64,000 nt of DNA from NCBI RefSeq assembly GCF_900172225.1, contig NZ_FWFO01000002.1, forward strand, positions 484,429 to 548,428, read 5' to 3'. The notes below the pieces were generated by a model. The model searched no databases. It was not told the origin of the DNA and saw nothing but the letters and a program-made list of their open reading frames with translations. Numbering within the stretch: position 1 is the first letter of the stretch; every line of letters begins with the position of its first letter. A program made the translations under genes and the position numbers. Origin of the DNA: Falsiruegeria litorea R37. Its GTDB lineage: Bacteria; Pseudomonadota; Alphaproteobacteria; Rhodobacterales; Rhodobacteraceae. Shown one piece after another: positions 38,375-46,290 of the stretch.

Positions 38375-38689
38375 CTGGTATTCCAAACCGAAAGCCGCCA
38401 TTTGTTTAACTTGCTGCGAATGACTGGAATCCGCCCGGCGTGCAGATCGGCCATGTCTGCTTTGGGCTGGGGGCAGCCATCCGTAGGGGATGGCGGCGAT
38501 GTGCAGATAGCAACCTTTGCAAAGTTTAGCGAACGACCCGAAGGGGCCATCTGTTTCCAGGGAGGCGGAGGGCACCTCGCATGTTGAAAGGGCGCAGAGC
38601 GGTCATTCTTCGCAAGTGCGAAGCCGTTGAGGATCCTGAGGAATACTGACCTTCAGACCGACCTAGAAACCCTGAACAAAAGATGCTTT
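38375..38689. other. Intergenic mosaic of repeats, no gene seen
   Basis: 315 bases. It holds the second 50-bp repeat copy (38503-38552) plus phrases such as GTCTGCTTTGGGCTG and GCGGTCATTC that look like Rhodobacteraceae intergenic repeat remnants. No convincing coding frame. Confidence 0.5.
38503..38552 (+). repeat. 50-bp direct repeat, copy 2
   Basis: Matches 35189-35238 at 43 of 50 positions in the same orientation, with weaker similarity continuing upstream (GATGGCGGCGATG against CATGGCCGGAATG). Confidence 0.8.
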
Positions 38690-39454
38690 TCAATCGTCTC
38701 CGAGATGAAAAGTTCCGTGGGACCTTTGCTCAAATTCGAGAAACTCTCGCGCGATGGCCTGCGTTGCAGTCCGAAGAATTCGACTGCCGTCTTCCGGCGT
38801 CGCCAAAGCAGAATGGGAGCCGACCCTACCGTCGGGGAACATTTCCCGATGTTCATCCGGGGGGCCGTGGCGGTCTCCGCTATGCGCAAGGAGATACTCC
38901 TTTGTCAGCTTTGTTGGTGGTTCACAGGCATCATCCCATGGCAGGGCTCCCAGCAGGGACTGTGTGATTGCGATTTCCGACGGGGTTGCGTGCATGCCCT
39001 CCCAATCGCCGTAAAGATCGCGGCGGAGGCTGTTGACCTCCTCCGGCTCCCACCAACTGCGGATTATCATCTGTTCGGGTTCGCGGGTGGCTGCGATGTT
39101 GCGCAAGGGCGCTATATTGGCGCCGTGGCCGTTGACGACGAACACGCCCAGAAACCCCTGATCCAGGAGGCCAGAGATAACGGCGTCGGCATGGGGCTGG
39201 AAAATCTCGACCGGCATTGAGACTGTGCCGGGAAAAGCGGTGTTGAACGGAGCCGGAGTATAGGCCAGTGGTGGTGCGACAATGGCGTTGCAGATCTCGG
39301 CAGCCTGCAGGGCCACCGCTTCTGCGCAAATCGTGTCGGTTCCAATCCGTCCCATGGGTCCATGTTGCTCGGTCGAGCCAACCGGTAACATGATCGCGGC
39401 CCCTTTGCGGATCCGGTTGTCGACCTCTCGCCATGTCATATGTTCGAGCTTCAT
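38690..39454 (-). CDS. Creatininase-family amidohydrolase
   Basis: 254-residue metal-dependent amidohydrolase of the creatininase fold, which opens small cyclic or linear amides (creatinine, formamides, lactams). Metal and catalytic motifs: LPVGSTEQHGPMGRIGTDT, FVVNGHGANIAPL and EGMHATPSEIAI. It is divergent from the XRE-cupin regulator with 79 bases between. It probably belongs to the catabolic cluster running to 45.9 kb. The exact amide is unknown; the family includes MftE, FAPy deformylases and inosose hydrolases, so annotation as creatininase itself would be an over-reading. Confidence 0.88.
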   Translation of the reverse strand: MKLEHMTWREVDNRIRKGAAIMLPVGSTEQHGPMGRIGTDTICAEAVALQAAEICNAIVAPPLAYTPAPFNTAFPGTVSMPVEIFQPHADAVISGLLDQGFLGVFVVNGHGANIAPLRNIAATREPEQMIIRSWWEPEEVNSLRRDLYGDWEGMHATPSEIAITQSLLGALPWDDACEPPTKLTKEYLLAHSGDRHGPPDEHREMFPDGRVGSHSALATPEDGSRILRTATQAIAREFLEFEQRSHGTFHLGDD

Positions 39455-39533
39455 GCGTGTTCCTTAAAGTTTTCTGGGGGCACGGATCTGAGCATCGCTT
39501 TCCCTTTTGCATTTGGGGCGGTACGCTATCTCT

Positions 39534-40133
39534 ATGGAAGATTCATTGCCCATTGAATTAGAGAAACCACCTCTGGACCACTTGATTGGCGCTGCTGTTA
39601 AGGCGCATCGCGTTTTGGCGGGACTGACTCTGGCAGAGTTGTCGGCCAAGGCCAAAGTTTCGCCCGCGATGATTTCCAAAATCGAACGGGGCCAGGTTTC
39701 GGCCTCGCTCAACTCTCTGGAAGCGTTGGCGCAGGCGACGGGTGTCCCGCTGATCAATTTCTTTGCCGGTACGGTTGAGCGCACGGATGTGTCCTTTGTC
39801 GCCGCGGGTGAGGGAATGACAGTGCAGCGGTTGGGCAGTGGCTTTGGCCATATCTACAAGCTGATCGGAAGGGCCGAATCCGGCCATGTGAATTTCGAGA
39901 CCTTCAATGTGACGCTTGAGGGCCCGTTGTCGCCGCGCCCGCTCTATCAGCATGAGGGGATCGAGTTCGTGCATGTAACCGATGGCGAGATGATTTATCG
40001 CTGTGGCGAAGGTGTCTATCACATGCGTCCCGGTGACAGTCTGAGTTATGATGCCAGTACCGCCCACGGGGCGGTGGAGCTTAAAACCAACAAGGTGAGT
40101 TTTATCACTCTGGTAGCCAAGGCAGTAGCCTGA
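39534..40133 (+). CDS. XRE-family HTH regulator with cupin domain
   Basis: 199 residues. The N-terminal XRE helix-turn-helix (AVKAHRVLAGLTLAELSAKA, then VSPAMISKIERGQVSASLNS) is joined to a C-terminal cupin barrel (YQHEGIEFVHVTDGEMIYRC, then MRPGDSLSYDASTAHGA). Regulators of this class (PuuR/SutR-like) sense small carboxylates or amines and usually control the adjacent uptake and catabolic genes. The ATG at 39534 is chosen over 39507. It is the only regulator inside the cluster and therefore the best candidate for binding the motif at 41061 and 45259. Confidence 0.9.
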   Translation: MEDSLPIELEKPPLDHLIGAAVKAHRVLAGLTLAELSAKAKVSPAMISKIERGQVSASLNSLEALAQATGVPLINFFAGTVERTDVSFVAAGEGMTVQRLGSGFGHIYKLIGRAESGHVNFETFNVTLEGPLSPRPLYQHEGIEFVHVTDGEMIYRCGEGVYHMRPGDSLSYDASTAHGAVELKTNKVSFITLVAKAVA

Positions 40134-40196
40134 CAGCAGTGGCCTGAGAAAAACCCGCCCCAATATGGGACGGGCCAGAACGGCAAGCGGATCGGA

Positions 40197-40967
40197 TCAC
40201 AGACCCCATTTCGCTTTGATGTTCTCAAAGAAACCTTGTGCTTTTTTCACTTTGACCCAGTTGTTCACGTAGTTGATCCAGACCTGATCGGACTGGGGCA
40301 GCAGCATGGCGATGGGCGAGGGTGAGCGCGGGCCGGTTCCGTTGACGCGGACCACAGGGAACTTCGCCTCAAGCGTGGAGCCTTCGATGTTCGAAGTGAT
40401 GAAGACATCCGCGCGTCCGGCCAGAACCTCTTGGAAACCACGGGCAGGGGCCTCAACCACTTTGATGTCGGCATTCGGGAACCACTCGCGCACGCGCTTC
40501 TCGAAAGTGGTGCCAAGGGTGGTGGCGACCTTTACGCCGGGCTGGTTGATCGAGTCGTACCCGTCAAAGCGATCTGCCTTGTCCTTGGTGGTAAAAGGGT
40601 AGAGTTCGACCGAGATGTAGCTTTCGGAGAAACCAGCGACTTTCATGCGCGGAGGCGAGATCGAGGCGGAACCGGTCATGTGATACTTGCCCGCGACCAC
40701 GCCGTTGACCAGTGTTTTCCAATCCGTGGGCACGAACTCGACTTCAACGCCCAGATCCTTGGCCAGCTCGGTCATGATATCGATATCAAATCCCTTATAG
40801 CTGTTGGTCGCCGGATCGCGCAGCGTCATCGGGTTCCAGTCCCCGGTGGTGCCCACCTTGAGAACACCGCCGTCAAGGATCTCGTTCAGGGCGGATTGTG
40901 CGGTGGCGGCCCCAGCAAGTGCCAGGCTGACGGCGGCCGCGGCGGCGACTTTGAGTGCACGTTTCAT
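40197..40967 (-). CDS. ABC transporter substrate-binding protein, amino-acid (HAAT) type
   Basis: Periplasmic receptor, family 3 solute-binding fold. Signal peptide MKRALKVAAAAAVSLALAGA ending ATAQ. Then come GGVLKVGTTGDWNPMT, SYKGFDIDIMTELAKDLGV and a ligand pocket near TGSASISPPRMKVAGFSES; ATTLGTTFEKRVREWFP is the hinge-domain signature. 256 residues from the ATG at 40967 (GGGAGAAA site). The related proteins include cyclohexadienyl-dehydratase-like receptors for aromatic or cyclic acids. It is divergent from its ATPase and permease across a shared promoter. Confidence 0.9.
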   Translation of the reverse strand: MKRALKVAAAAAVSLALAGAATAQSALNEILDGGVLKVGTTGDWNPMTLRDPATNSYKGFDIDIMTELAKDLGVEVEFVPTDWKTLVNGVVAGKYHMTGSASISPPRMKVAGFSESYISVELYPFTTKDKADRFDGYDSINQPGVKVATTLGTTFEKRVREWFPNADIKVVEAPARGFQEVLAGRADVFITSNIEGSTLEAKFPVVRVNGTGPRSPSPIAMLLPQSDQVWINYVNNWVKVKKAQGFFENIKAKWGL

Positions 40968-41060
40968 TGTGTTTCTCCCGTTGGTGGTTCTTGGACTGCC
41001 TTCGATTTGAAGCATTTTTGATACTTGATTTAACGCCAAGAGCGACGTTAATCTCAAGAA

Positions 41061-41084
41061 AAAAATTTCTTCTGAGGAAAATTT
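41061..41084. promoter_or_regulatory. Shared operator-like motif, copy 1
   Basis: AAAAATTTCTTCTGAG followed by GAAAATTT, a quasi-palindrome 22 bases before the ATPase start in the divergent promoter of the ABC genes. The same block recurs at 45259-45284 in the other divergent promoter of the cluster. Confidence 0.6.
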
Positions 41085-41106
41085 AGTGCCAGGAGGAGCC
41101 TAGCCA

Positions 41107-41847
41107 GTGAGCGAAACGGCAATCGAACTTGTGGATGTCAACAAGTGGTATGGCACGTTCCATGTCCTTAAAGACATCAATTTATCCGTGCAGACCGGTG
41201 AAAAGGTCGTGATTTGTGGCCCCTCGGGCTCGGGGAAATCGACAGTGGTCCGCTGCATCAACAGGCTGGAGGAGCACCAAAAGGGTACGATCCGGGTCGA
41301 TGGGATCGAGTTGACCAATGATCCGAACTCTGTGGCTGCGATTCGCTCGGAGGTGGGTATGGTGTTTCAGCAGTTCAACCTGTTTCCGCATCTGACCGTG
41401 CTGGAGAACCTGATGCTTGGGCCGATCAAGGCGCGGGGCATTTCAAAATCCGAAGCCGAAGCCAAAGCGATGCACTATCTCGAGCGTGTGCACATCCCGG
41501 ATCAGGCGTTGAAACGCCCTGGACAGCTGTCTGGCGGCCAGCAACAGCGGGTGGCGATTGCCCGGTCGCTGTGCATGGAACCAAAGGTGCTGTTGTTTGA
41601 TGAGCCGACCTCGGCGCTGGACCCCGAGATGATCTCGGAGGTGCTGGAGGTGATGGTCGAACTGGCACAGGAAGGTATGACCATGGTTGTCGTGACCCAT
41701 GAGATGGGATTTGCCCGCAAGGTTGCAGACAACATGATTTTCATGGATGCGGGCGAGATCGTCGAACAGGGCACACCGGATGAGTTCTTTGGCTCGCCCA
41801 GATCACCCCGCTGCCAGAAATTCCTCAGCCAGATCCTAGAGCATTGA
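41107..41847 (+). CDS. Amino-acid-type ABC transporter ATPase
   Basis: Cytoplasmic ATPase of a polar amino acid uptake system (GlnQ/HisP type), 246 residues. Walker [14 protein letters not shown]-loop [16 protein letters not shown], signature [15 protein letters not shown], Walker [15 protein letters not shown] and the switch His in [10 protein letters not shown] are all intact. GTG start with AGGAGGAG upstream. The stop overlaps a TTG of the permease frame, and the permease ATG is 14 bases on. Confidence 0.95.
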   Translation: MSETAIELVDVNKWYGTFHVLKDINLSVQTGEKVVICGPSGSGKSTVVRCINRLEEHQKGTIRVDGIELTNDPNSVAAIRSEVGMVFQQFNLFPHLTVLENLMLGPIKARGISKSEAEAKAMHYLERVHIPDQALKRPGQLSGGQQQRVAIARSLCMEPKVLLFDEPTSALDPEMISEVLEVMVELAQEGMTMVVVTHEMGFARKVADNMIFMDAGEIVEQGTPDEFFGSPRSPRCQKFLSQILEH

Positions 41848-41861
41848 TAAGGGGCGCGACG

Positions 41862-42623
41862 ATGAAGAAACTTCTGGTTCTGATGGTGCCGTTCCTGGTG
41901 TTGACGGGCTGTTCCAGCTCCTCCACCTGGGGCTGGTATGTGATCAACCCGATGACGGCCTCGGGCTGGATCAATGTGAAATTCCTGATCTCGGGCATGG
42001 GCGATACCATCCTGATTTCGGTGATTGCGGCGGTGATTTCAATTGTGCTGGGGCTGATCGTGGCCTTGCCGGGGTTGGCCAAAAGTCGCTGGTGGCGGTT
42101 GGTGAACCGAGTCTACGTCGAGCTTGTCCGATCGATCCCGCTGCTCCCGATGTTGTTCTGGGTCTTCTACGGGCTGCCGATCATCTTTCGTGAGATGGGA
42201 ATGAGCGTACCGATTGATCCCTTCTGGGGCGCAATCATTACCCTGGCCCTGTCGGACAGCGCCTTTACCGCCGAAATCTATCGCGCAGGCATCCAGTCGA
42301 TTGCCAAAGGACAGACCGAAGCCGCGCAGACCATCGGTTTGAACTACCTGCAAACCATGCGCTACGTCATCCTGCCACAGGCCATCCGGCGCATTCTGCC
42401 TCCGCTGGCTAATCAGTTTATCTACATCGTCAAGATGAGCGCCTTTGCCAGTGTCATCGGCATGCAGGAACTGACGCGACGCGCCAATGAGCTGGTGGTG
42501 ACAGAATACCGCCCGCTGGAAATCTATTCATTGCTGATCCTCGAATATCTGATCCTCGTGCTGATCATCAGCGCAGGCGTGCGCTGGCTGGAGCGGCGCA
42601 TGGGTTCGGACGAGCGCGGCTAA
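41862..42623 (+). CDS. Amino-acid-type ABC permease with lipoprotein-like N-terminus
   Basis: 253-residue HisM/GlnP-type permease: ISGMGDTILISVIAAVISIV, YVELVRSIPLLPMLFWVFYG, and the EAA loop AAQTIGLNYLQTMRYVILPQ. It appears to be the only permease, so it would act as a homodimer. The N-terminus is odd: MKKLLVLMVPFLVLTGCSSS is a textbook lipoprotein signal with lipobox LTGC, placed directly before the transport domain. The ATG at 41862 follows AAGGGG. Confidence 0.9.
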   Translation: MKKLLVLMVPFLVLTGCSSSSTWGWYVINPMTASGWINVKFLISGMGDTILISVIAAVISIVLGLIVALPGLAKSRWWRLVNRVYVELVRSIPLLPMLFWVFYGLPIIFREMGMSVPIDPFWGAIITLALSDSAFTAEIYRAGIQSIAKGQTEAAQTIGLNYLQTMRYVILPQAIRRILPPLANQFIYIVKMSAFASVIGMQELTRRANELVVTEYRPLEIYSLLILEYLILVLIISAGVRWLERRMGSDERG

Positions 42624-42635
42624 AGGAGACAAGAC

Positions 42636-42977
42636 ATGGATTGGGACAACTTCATGGCCGAAATCGAGGCCGACATCGGAACCTTTTCCAAGGAGGTGCC
42701 CGAGACTGTCAAGGGCTTTGGCATCATGGGCAAGGCCGCAAAGACCAATGGCGCGCTCAGCGAAAAGACCAAGGAGATCATGGCCCTGGGGATCGCGATT
42801 GCGACCCGTTGCGACAGCTGTATCGGGTTTCACGTACGCTCTCTGGTTCGGCTTGGGATCACCCGTGAGGAACTCTGCGAGGCGCTGGCCATGGCCACTT
42901 ATATGGGGGGCGGGCCCTCCTATGCCTATAGCGCCAAGGCGCTGAAGGCCTTTGACGTCTTCTCTGGGCAGGGGTGA
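42636..42977 (+). CDS. AhpD-like carboxymuconolactone decarboxylase family protein
   Basis: 113 residues with the AhpD-fold redox motif CDSCIGFH (Cys-x-x-Cys then His three residues later). Flanking sequence SEKTKEIMALGIAIATR and YMGGGPSYAYSAKALKAF is typical of small CMD proteins that act as hydroperoxidases or thiol-disulfide enzymes rather than decarboxylases. It is 12 bases after the permease and 3 before the Rieske gene, so co-transcribed. It could protect the oxygenase from peroxide or act on a pathway intermediate. Confidence 0.9.
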   Translation: MDWDNFMAEIEADIGTFSKEVPETVKGFGIMGKAAKTNGALSEKTKEIMALGIAIATRCDSCIGFHVRSLVRLGITREELCEALAMATYMGGGPSYAYSAKALKAFDVFSGQG

Positions 42978-42980
42978 GCG

Positions 42981-44030
42981 ATGCGACCTGACCTGATAGG
43001 AGCTGAGGGCTATATACGCGACTGCTGGTATGTTGCCGGGCGAAGCGAGGATTTCGGCCGCGAGTTGAGCGCGGTGCGGATGCTGGACGAAGAGATCGTG
43101 ATCTACCGCGACACCAAGGGTAAGGCGATCGCCTTGGAGGATGCCTGTCCGCATCGCAAACTCCCCCTGTCGCGCGGCACGATCGAAGGTGACCACGTGG
43201 TCTGTGGCTATCATGGGCTGACCTTTGATTGCAGTGGCGAATGCGTGATTGCGCCAACGCAGTTGGACAACCCGCCACGCCGCGCCGCGGTGCATTCCTA
43301 TGCAGCCGAAGATCGCTGGGGCTTTCTGTGGCTCTGGATGGGGGATCCAGACAAAGCGGACCGGGATAAGATCATCGACATCCCGAATTTTGACAATCCA
43401 ACCTGGGGCAAAACCGCCAAAGGCGCGATGGAGATGGCCTGCCACTATCTTTATATCACCGACAACCTGCTGGATCCGAGTCACGTGGCCTGGGTGCATC
43501 TGACCTCTTTCGCGGGGGCAGGGACCGACAGCCATCCGCTGGACCTGGAGGTGTTCGACACCGGGGTGGTGGTGTCCCGCTGGATATATGACGAGCCGCC
43601 CGCACCCTACTATAAACCCATGCTGCCTTTTGGTCCGAACTGTGACCGCAAGCAGCATTACGAATGTCGACTTCCCTCTACCGCGATCAATATGTCGGTC
43701 TATGCGCCAGTGGGCGAAGGCGGGCCGGACAAACCGATCTCACCTAATGCTCTGGTGAATATCTCGTACAATTTCATCACGCCGGTGGACGGTGAAAACT
43801 CGCGCTATTTCTGGTTTCAACACCGCAATATGCATGCCGAGGATAGCGAGCTATCCGAGCGCATGTTCCAGGGCGCGATCATGGCATTCACCGAGGACAA
43901 GGACGTGTTGGAATACGTGCAAACCGGCATGGCACGGCGCAAGACGCCTTATCTCAACCTTGGGCTGGATGCAGGGGCGATGCGGTTCCGTTCGCGCGTG
44001 GCCAATGCAATTTTGGCGGAAGAGTCGTAG
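42981..44030 (+). CDS. Rieske oxygenase, vanillate O-demethylase type
   Basis: 349 residues. Rieske cluster ligands in DACPHRKLPLSRG and VVCGYHGLTFD. The mononuclear iron triad is in LYITDNLLDPSHVAWVH. This subfamily (VanA, PobA-type, dicamba demethylase) removes N- or O-methyl groups or hydroxylates rings and needs a separate ferredoxin-reductase, absent here. The importer upstream suggests the substrate is taken up as an amino-acid-like or cyclic acid. The 3' end faces the M29-like gene across 52 bases. Confidence 0.9.
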   Translation: MRPDLIGAEGYIRDCWYVAGRSEDFGRELSAVRMLDEEIVIYRDTKGKAIALEDACPHRKLPLSRGTIEGDHVVCGYHGLTFDCSGECVIAPTQLDNPPRRAAVHSYAAEDRWGFLWLWMGDPDKADRDKIIDIPNFDNPTWGKTAKGAMEMACHYLYITDNLLDPSHVAWVHLTSFAGAGTDSHPLDLEVFDTGVVVSRWIYDEPPAPYYKPMLPFGPNCDRKQHYECRLPSTAINMSVYAPVGEGGPDKPISPNALVNISYNFITPVDGENSRYFWFQHRNMHAEDSELSERMFQGAIMAFTEDKDVLEYVQTGMARRKTPYLNLGLDAGAMRFRSRVANAILAEES

Positions 44031-44082
44031 AGACGAGGACTGCAACCGCAGTGGGCCAGAAAACTGGCCTGCCGCGCGGACC

Positions 44083-45192
44083 TTAGACAGCGCCCATAAG
44101 GCGCCCGTTGGAGCCTTGGCCCACCTCCTGGGCTGGGGCGTTGAACACGGCTTGCATACAGGGGTATCGAGCAAGGATCGCCGCACCACCTGGAACGCAT
44201 TTGGGGTCAAAGACGCCCTCCTTCCAGACCGCGACCCCATCGATGGTAATCGTGGGATCCAACACATTCAGCGAAATCTCTCCTGGGGCGTAATGCCCGC
44301 AGGTGTGAAAATGCATCAGGCGGGGATTGCCAAAGGCGCTGCCGCTCCAGCGCTCGAAGTTTTCGGCGGCTGGCATAGGATAGGCGCAGCCGGGATGGAT
44401 CCCAGCATGCCAGGAATGCATGGTGAGAGGGTCGAGGTCGAACATTTTCCCAACCTTTTCATAATGCATCTGGGCGCAATGCACGTCCATCTCATGACCG
44501 CTGAAATGTGTCAGGCGGGTGTTGTCGAAGTGAACGGCCAGCGGTTCACGCAAGTCACAGCCATAAGGGTCATAAAATTTCGACCCGGTGCCGACCAAGA
44601 ACCCATCCTGCATCACTACCCCAGAGAAACCATTGGCAGGCACCGGCGCAAAGATCGACATGGGAAACCGGGTGACGCTGACATCCGCTGCACCCGCCAG
44701 GGGATAGGCAGCACCGGGGCCGGAAAAATTGGTACCCAGCGGACAGGTCACGCGAATTTCATTGGCCCCGGCGTACAAGGCGTTGACTGCGTTCTTCAAT
44801 GCGACAAAGCCAGCGTAATCCGCACGACCAAAGCCCGAGGCCAGCATCTCGGCGTCTAGCGCATAAGACATGATCGGGCGGATGCCCGCCATCGAGGCGT
44901 CAAAGCGAATCTGATCACCAGTACGAGATAGGAAGATGGTGCAATCTGTCTGTTTCATTGCTGCAACCAGATCAGCGGAAATCGCACCGCCCATCGGGGC
45001 AAAGGGCACTGTGCGCAAATCGGTTTGCATGTCAAGCTCACGGGCGGTTTCGACCACGGCATCCACAATCCCTTGATCGTAATAGCCATTATCTGGCTCT
45101 TCTTGCAGAACAAGCAGCCGGTCGCCTGCAGCCAGCCCGGCGCAGGTGATAAGCAGGTTCTCAGCTCCAAGACGCAATTCAGACCGCAGCAT
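44083..45192 (-). CDS. M29 aminopeptidase / 2,5-dihydroxypyridine dioxygenase (NicX)-like metalloenzyme
   Basis: 369 residues from the ATG at 45192 (GGGGAA site); the frame is open to 45339. The N-terminal part (LLITCAGLAAGDRLLVLQEE) and the C-terminal sequence PRLMHFHTCGHYAPGEISLN then DPTITIDGVAVWKEG resemble the M29-type fold used by the non-haem iron ring-cleaving dioxygenase NicX and related hydrolases. Candidate metal ligands are the His in LTHFSGHEMDVH, HSWHAGIHPG and HFHTCGHY. Assignment is by general pattern and not certain. With a Rieske oxygenase and amidohydrolase nearby, ring opening of an N-heterocycle is one possibility. Confidence 0.6.
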   Translation of the reverse strand: MLRSELRLGAENLLITCAGLAAGDRLLVLQEEPDNGYYDQGIVDAVVETARELDMQTDLRTVPFAPMGGAISADLVAAMKQTDCTIFLSRTGDQIRFDASMAGIRPIMSYALDAEMLASGFGRADYAGFVALKNAVNALYAGANEIRVTCPLGTNFSGPGAAYPLAGAADVSVTRFPMSIFAPVPANGFSGVVMQDGFLVGTGSKFYDPYGCDLREPLAVHFDNTRLTHFSGHEMDVHCAQMHYEKVGKMFDLDPLTMHSWHAGIHPGCAYPMPAAENFERWSGSAFGNPRLMHFHTCGHYAPGEISLNVLDPTITIDGVAVWKEGVFDPKCVPGGAAILARYPCMQAVFNAPAQEVGQGSNGRLMGAV

Positions 45193-45258
45193 GACTTTAT
45201 TCCCCGCAAAGGTAACTCTTCGCCGCGACATTAGCGCTGGTTGCGCCCGTCGATCTAC

Positions 45259-45284
45259 AAAAATTTCTCCTGAGTTGAAAATTT
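45259..45284. promoter_or_regulatory. Shared operator-like motif, copy 2
   Basis: AAAAATTTCTCCTGAG then TT and GAAAATTT. It agrees with 41061-41084 at 15 of the first 16 bases and all of the last eight. It sits in the divergent promoter between the NicX-like gene and the CMD-like gene. Confidence 0.6.
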
Positions 45285-45341
45285 GACTGTCAGTAACATT
45301 GCTTTTCAATTTAAGTTGGCATGGCAGAACAGGAGACAACT

Positions 45342-45932
45342 ATGAGCGCATGGATTGATATGGTGCCCGACGAAGAGGCCACAGGACGTCTGAAGGAACT
45401 CTTGGACAAGGCACGTACGCCGCATGGCACGGTCGATACCGTGATGCGGGTACACTCGCTACGGCCTGAAACCATGAACGGGCATGTGACGCTCTATCGC
45501 TCGGTGCTGCATTCGAAAGACAACGTGCTGCCCTTCTGGTTCCTCGAAGTTGTGGCGAGCTATACCTCGATCCTCAACGACTGCACCTATTCGTTGACCC
45601 ATCACTTTATGAACGTTCGTAATCTCATTCAGGACCAGCCGCGCAGCGATCGGATTTTCCTCGCGCTCAAGGCGCAGCGGCCAGAGGATGAGTTCGAGGG
45701 CAAAGAGCTGGCGTTGTTGCGCTATGCGGCCAAGCTGACCACCGATGTGGGCAAGCTGATCAAGTCTGATTTCGAAGCGCTGAAGATCGTGGGATGCAGT
45801 GATGGTGAGATACTCGAAGTCAATCAGGTCTGCGCCTATTTTAACTACTCCAACAGGCTTCTTAACGGGTTGGGGGCGACAACAGACAATGACGTGATCG
45901 GCTACTACAAGGGTGGCGAGAACGACAGCTGA
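45342..45932 (+). CDS. Peroxidase-related CMD/AhpD-fold protein
   Basis: 196 residues; ATG at 45342 with GGAGAC just upstream. AhpD-like core: FLEVVASYTSILNDCTYSLT then HHFMNVRN. The usual Cys-x-x-Cys has become Cys-x-x-Ser, so a disulfide-forming mechanism is not available. KELALLRYAAKLTTDVGKL and CSDGEILEVNQVCAYFNYSN match the peroxidase-related subgroup. It probably belongs to the same regulon as the rest of the cluster because of the shared operator. Confidence 0.85.
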   Translation: MSAWIDMVPDEEATGRLKELLDKARTPHGTVDTVMRVHSLRPETMNGHVTLYRSVLHSKDNVLPFWFLEVVASYTSILNDCTYSLTHHFMNVRNLIQDQPRSDRIFLALKAQRPEDEFEGKELALLRYAAKLTTDVGKLIKSDFEALKIVGCSDGEILEVNQVCAYFNYSNRLLNGLGATTDNDVIGYYKGGENDS

Positions 45933-46258
45933 TGATCTGAAAAAAGGGGCGCAGAGCCTTGTCGTATCGCCCCAGTGCTAACTTTTAGAGCAGGGCCGCA
46001 GCCCGTGATCGAGTGCAGAACGGTGGGAATGTACCGCCTGGATTTTTTCGATGCTCACAAGTGCCGCGCGGTGGACCAATAGAAGCGTTGACGGGCCGCG
46101 CCGCTTCCCCCCTTGCGTCTTGCCCGCAATAGTTTTCGTGGTTTGAGCTTGCTGCATCCTCTGCAAGGCTTCGTTGGATAAACCGGTTTGTCCACAGCCT
46201 CGGCATGCAGTGCGCCATCCCGGGACAAGAGAAAGATCTGGCTTTGGTGAATAATTAA
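45933..46258. other. Intergenic stretch, no confident gene
   Basis: 326 bases. Two minus-strand frames contain protein-like phrases (QIFLLSRDGALHAEAVD, and STLLLVHRAALVSIEKIQAV) reminiscent of a LytTR DNA-binding domain, but in different frames, with no start site. This may be a decayed regulator; support is weak. Confidence 0.25.
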
Positions 46259-46290
46259 ATGACTTATCATGTTAAATAATGATATGTCAT
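46259..46290. promoter_or_regulatory. Inverted repeat operator at marR start
   Basis: ATGACTTATCAT-N8-ATGATATGTCAT: 11 of 12 arm positions pair. The right arm covers the first ATG of the MarR-type gene and the spacer GTTAAATA is promoter-like. MarR repressors commonly bind such repeats to repress themselves and neighbouring genes. Confidence 0.7.

Noticed and set aside
34973..45932. Integrated genomic island at tRNA-Leu
   Set aside because: No integrase and no second copy of the tRNA 3' end were found in the window, so only the repeat-flanked cassette is reported.
45978..46260. LytTR-like fragments on the minus strand
   Set aside because: Phrases lie in two frames with no start or ribosome site; too short and divergent to call a pseudogene.
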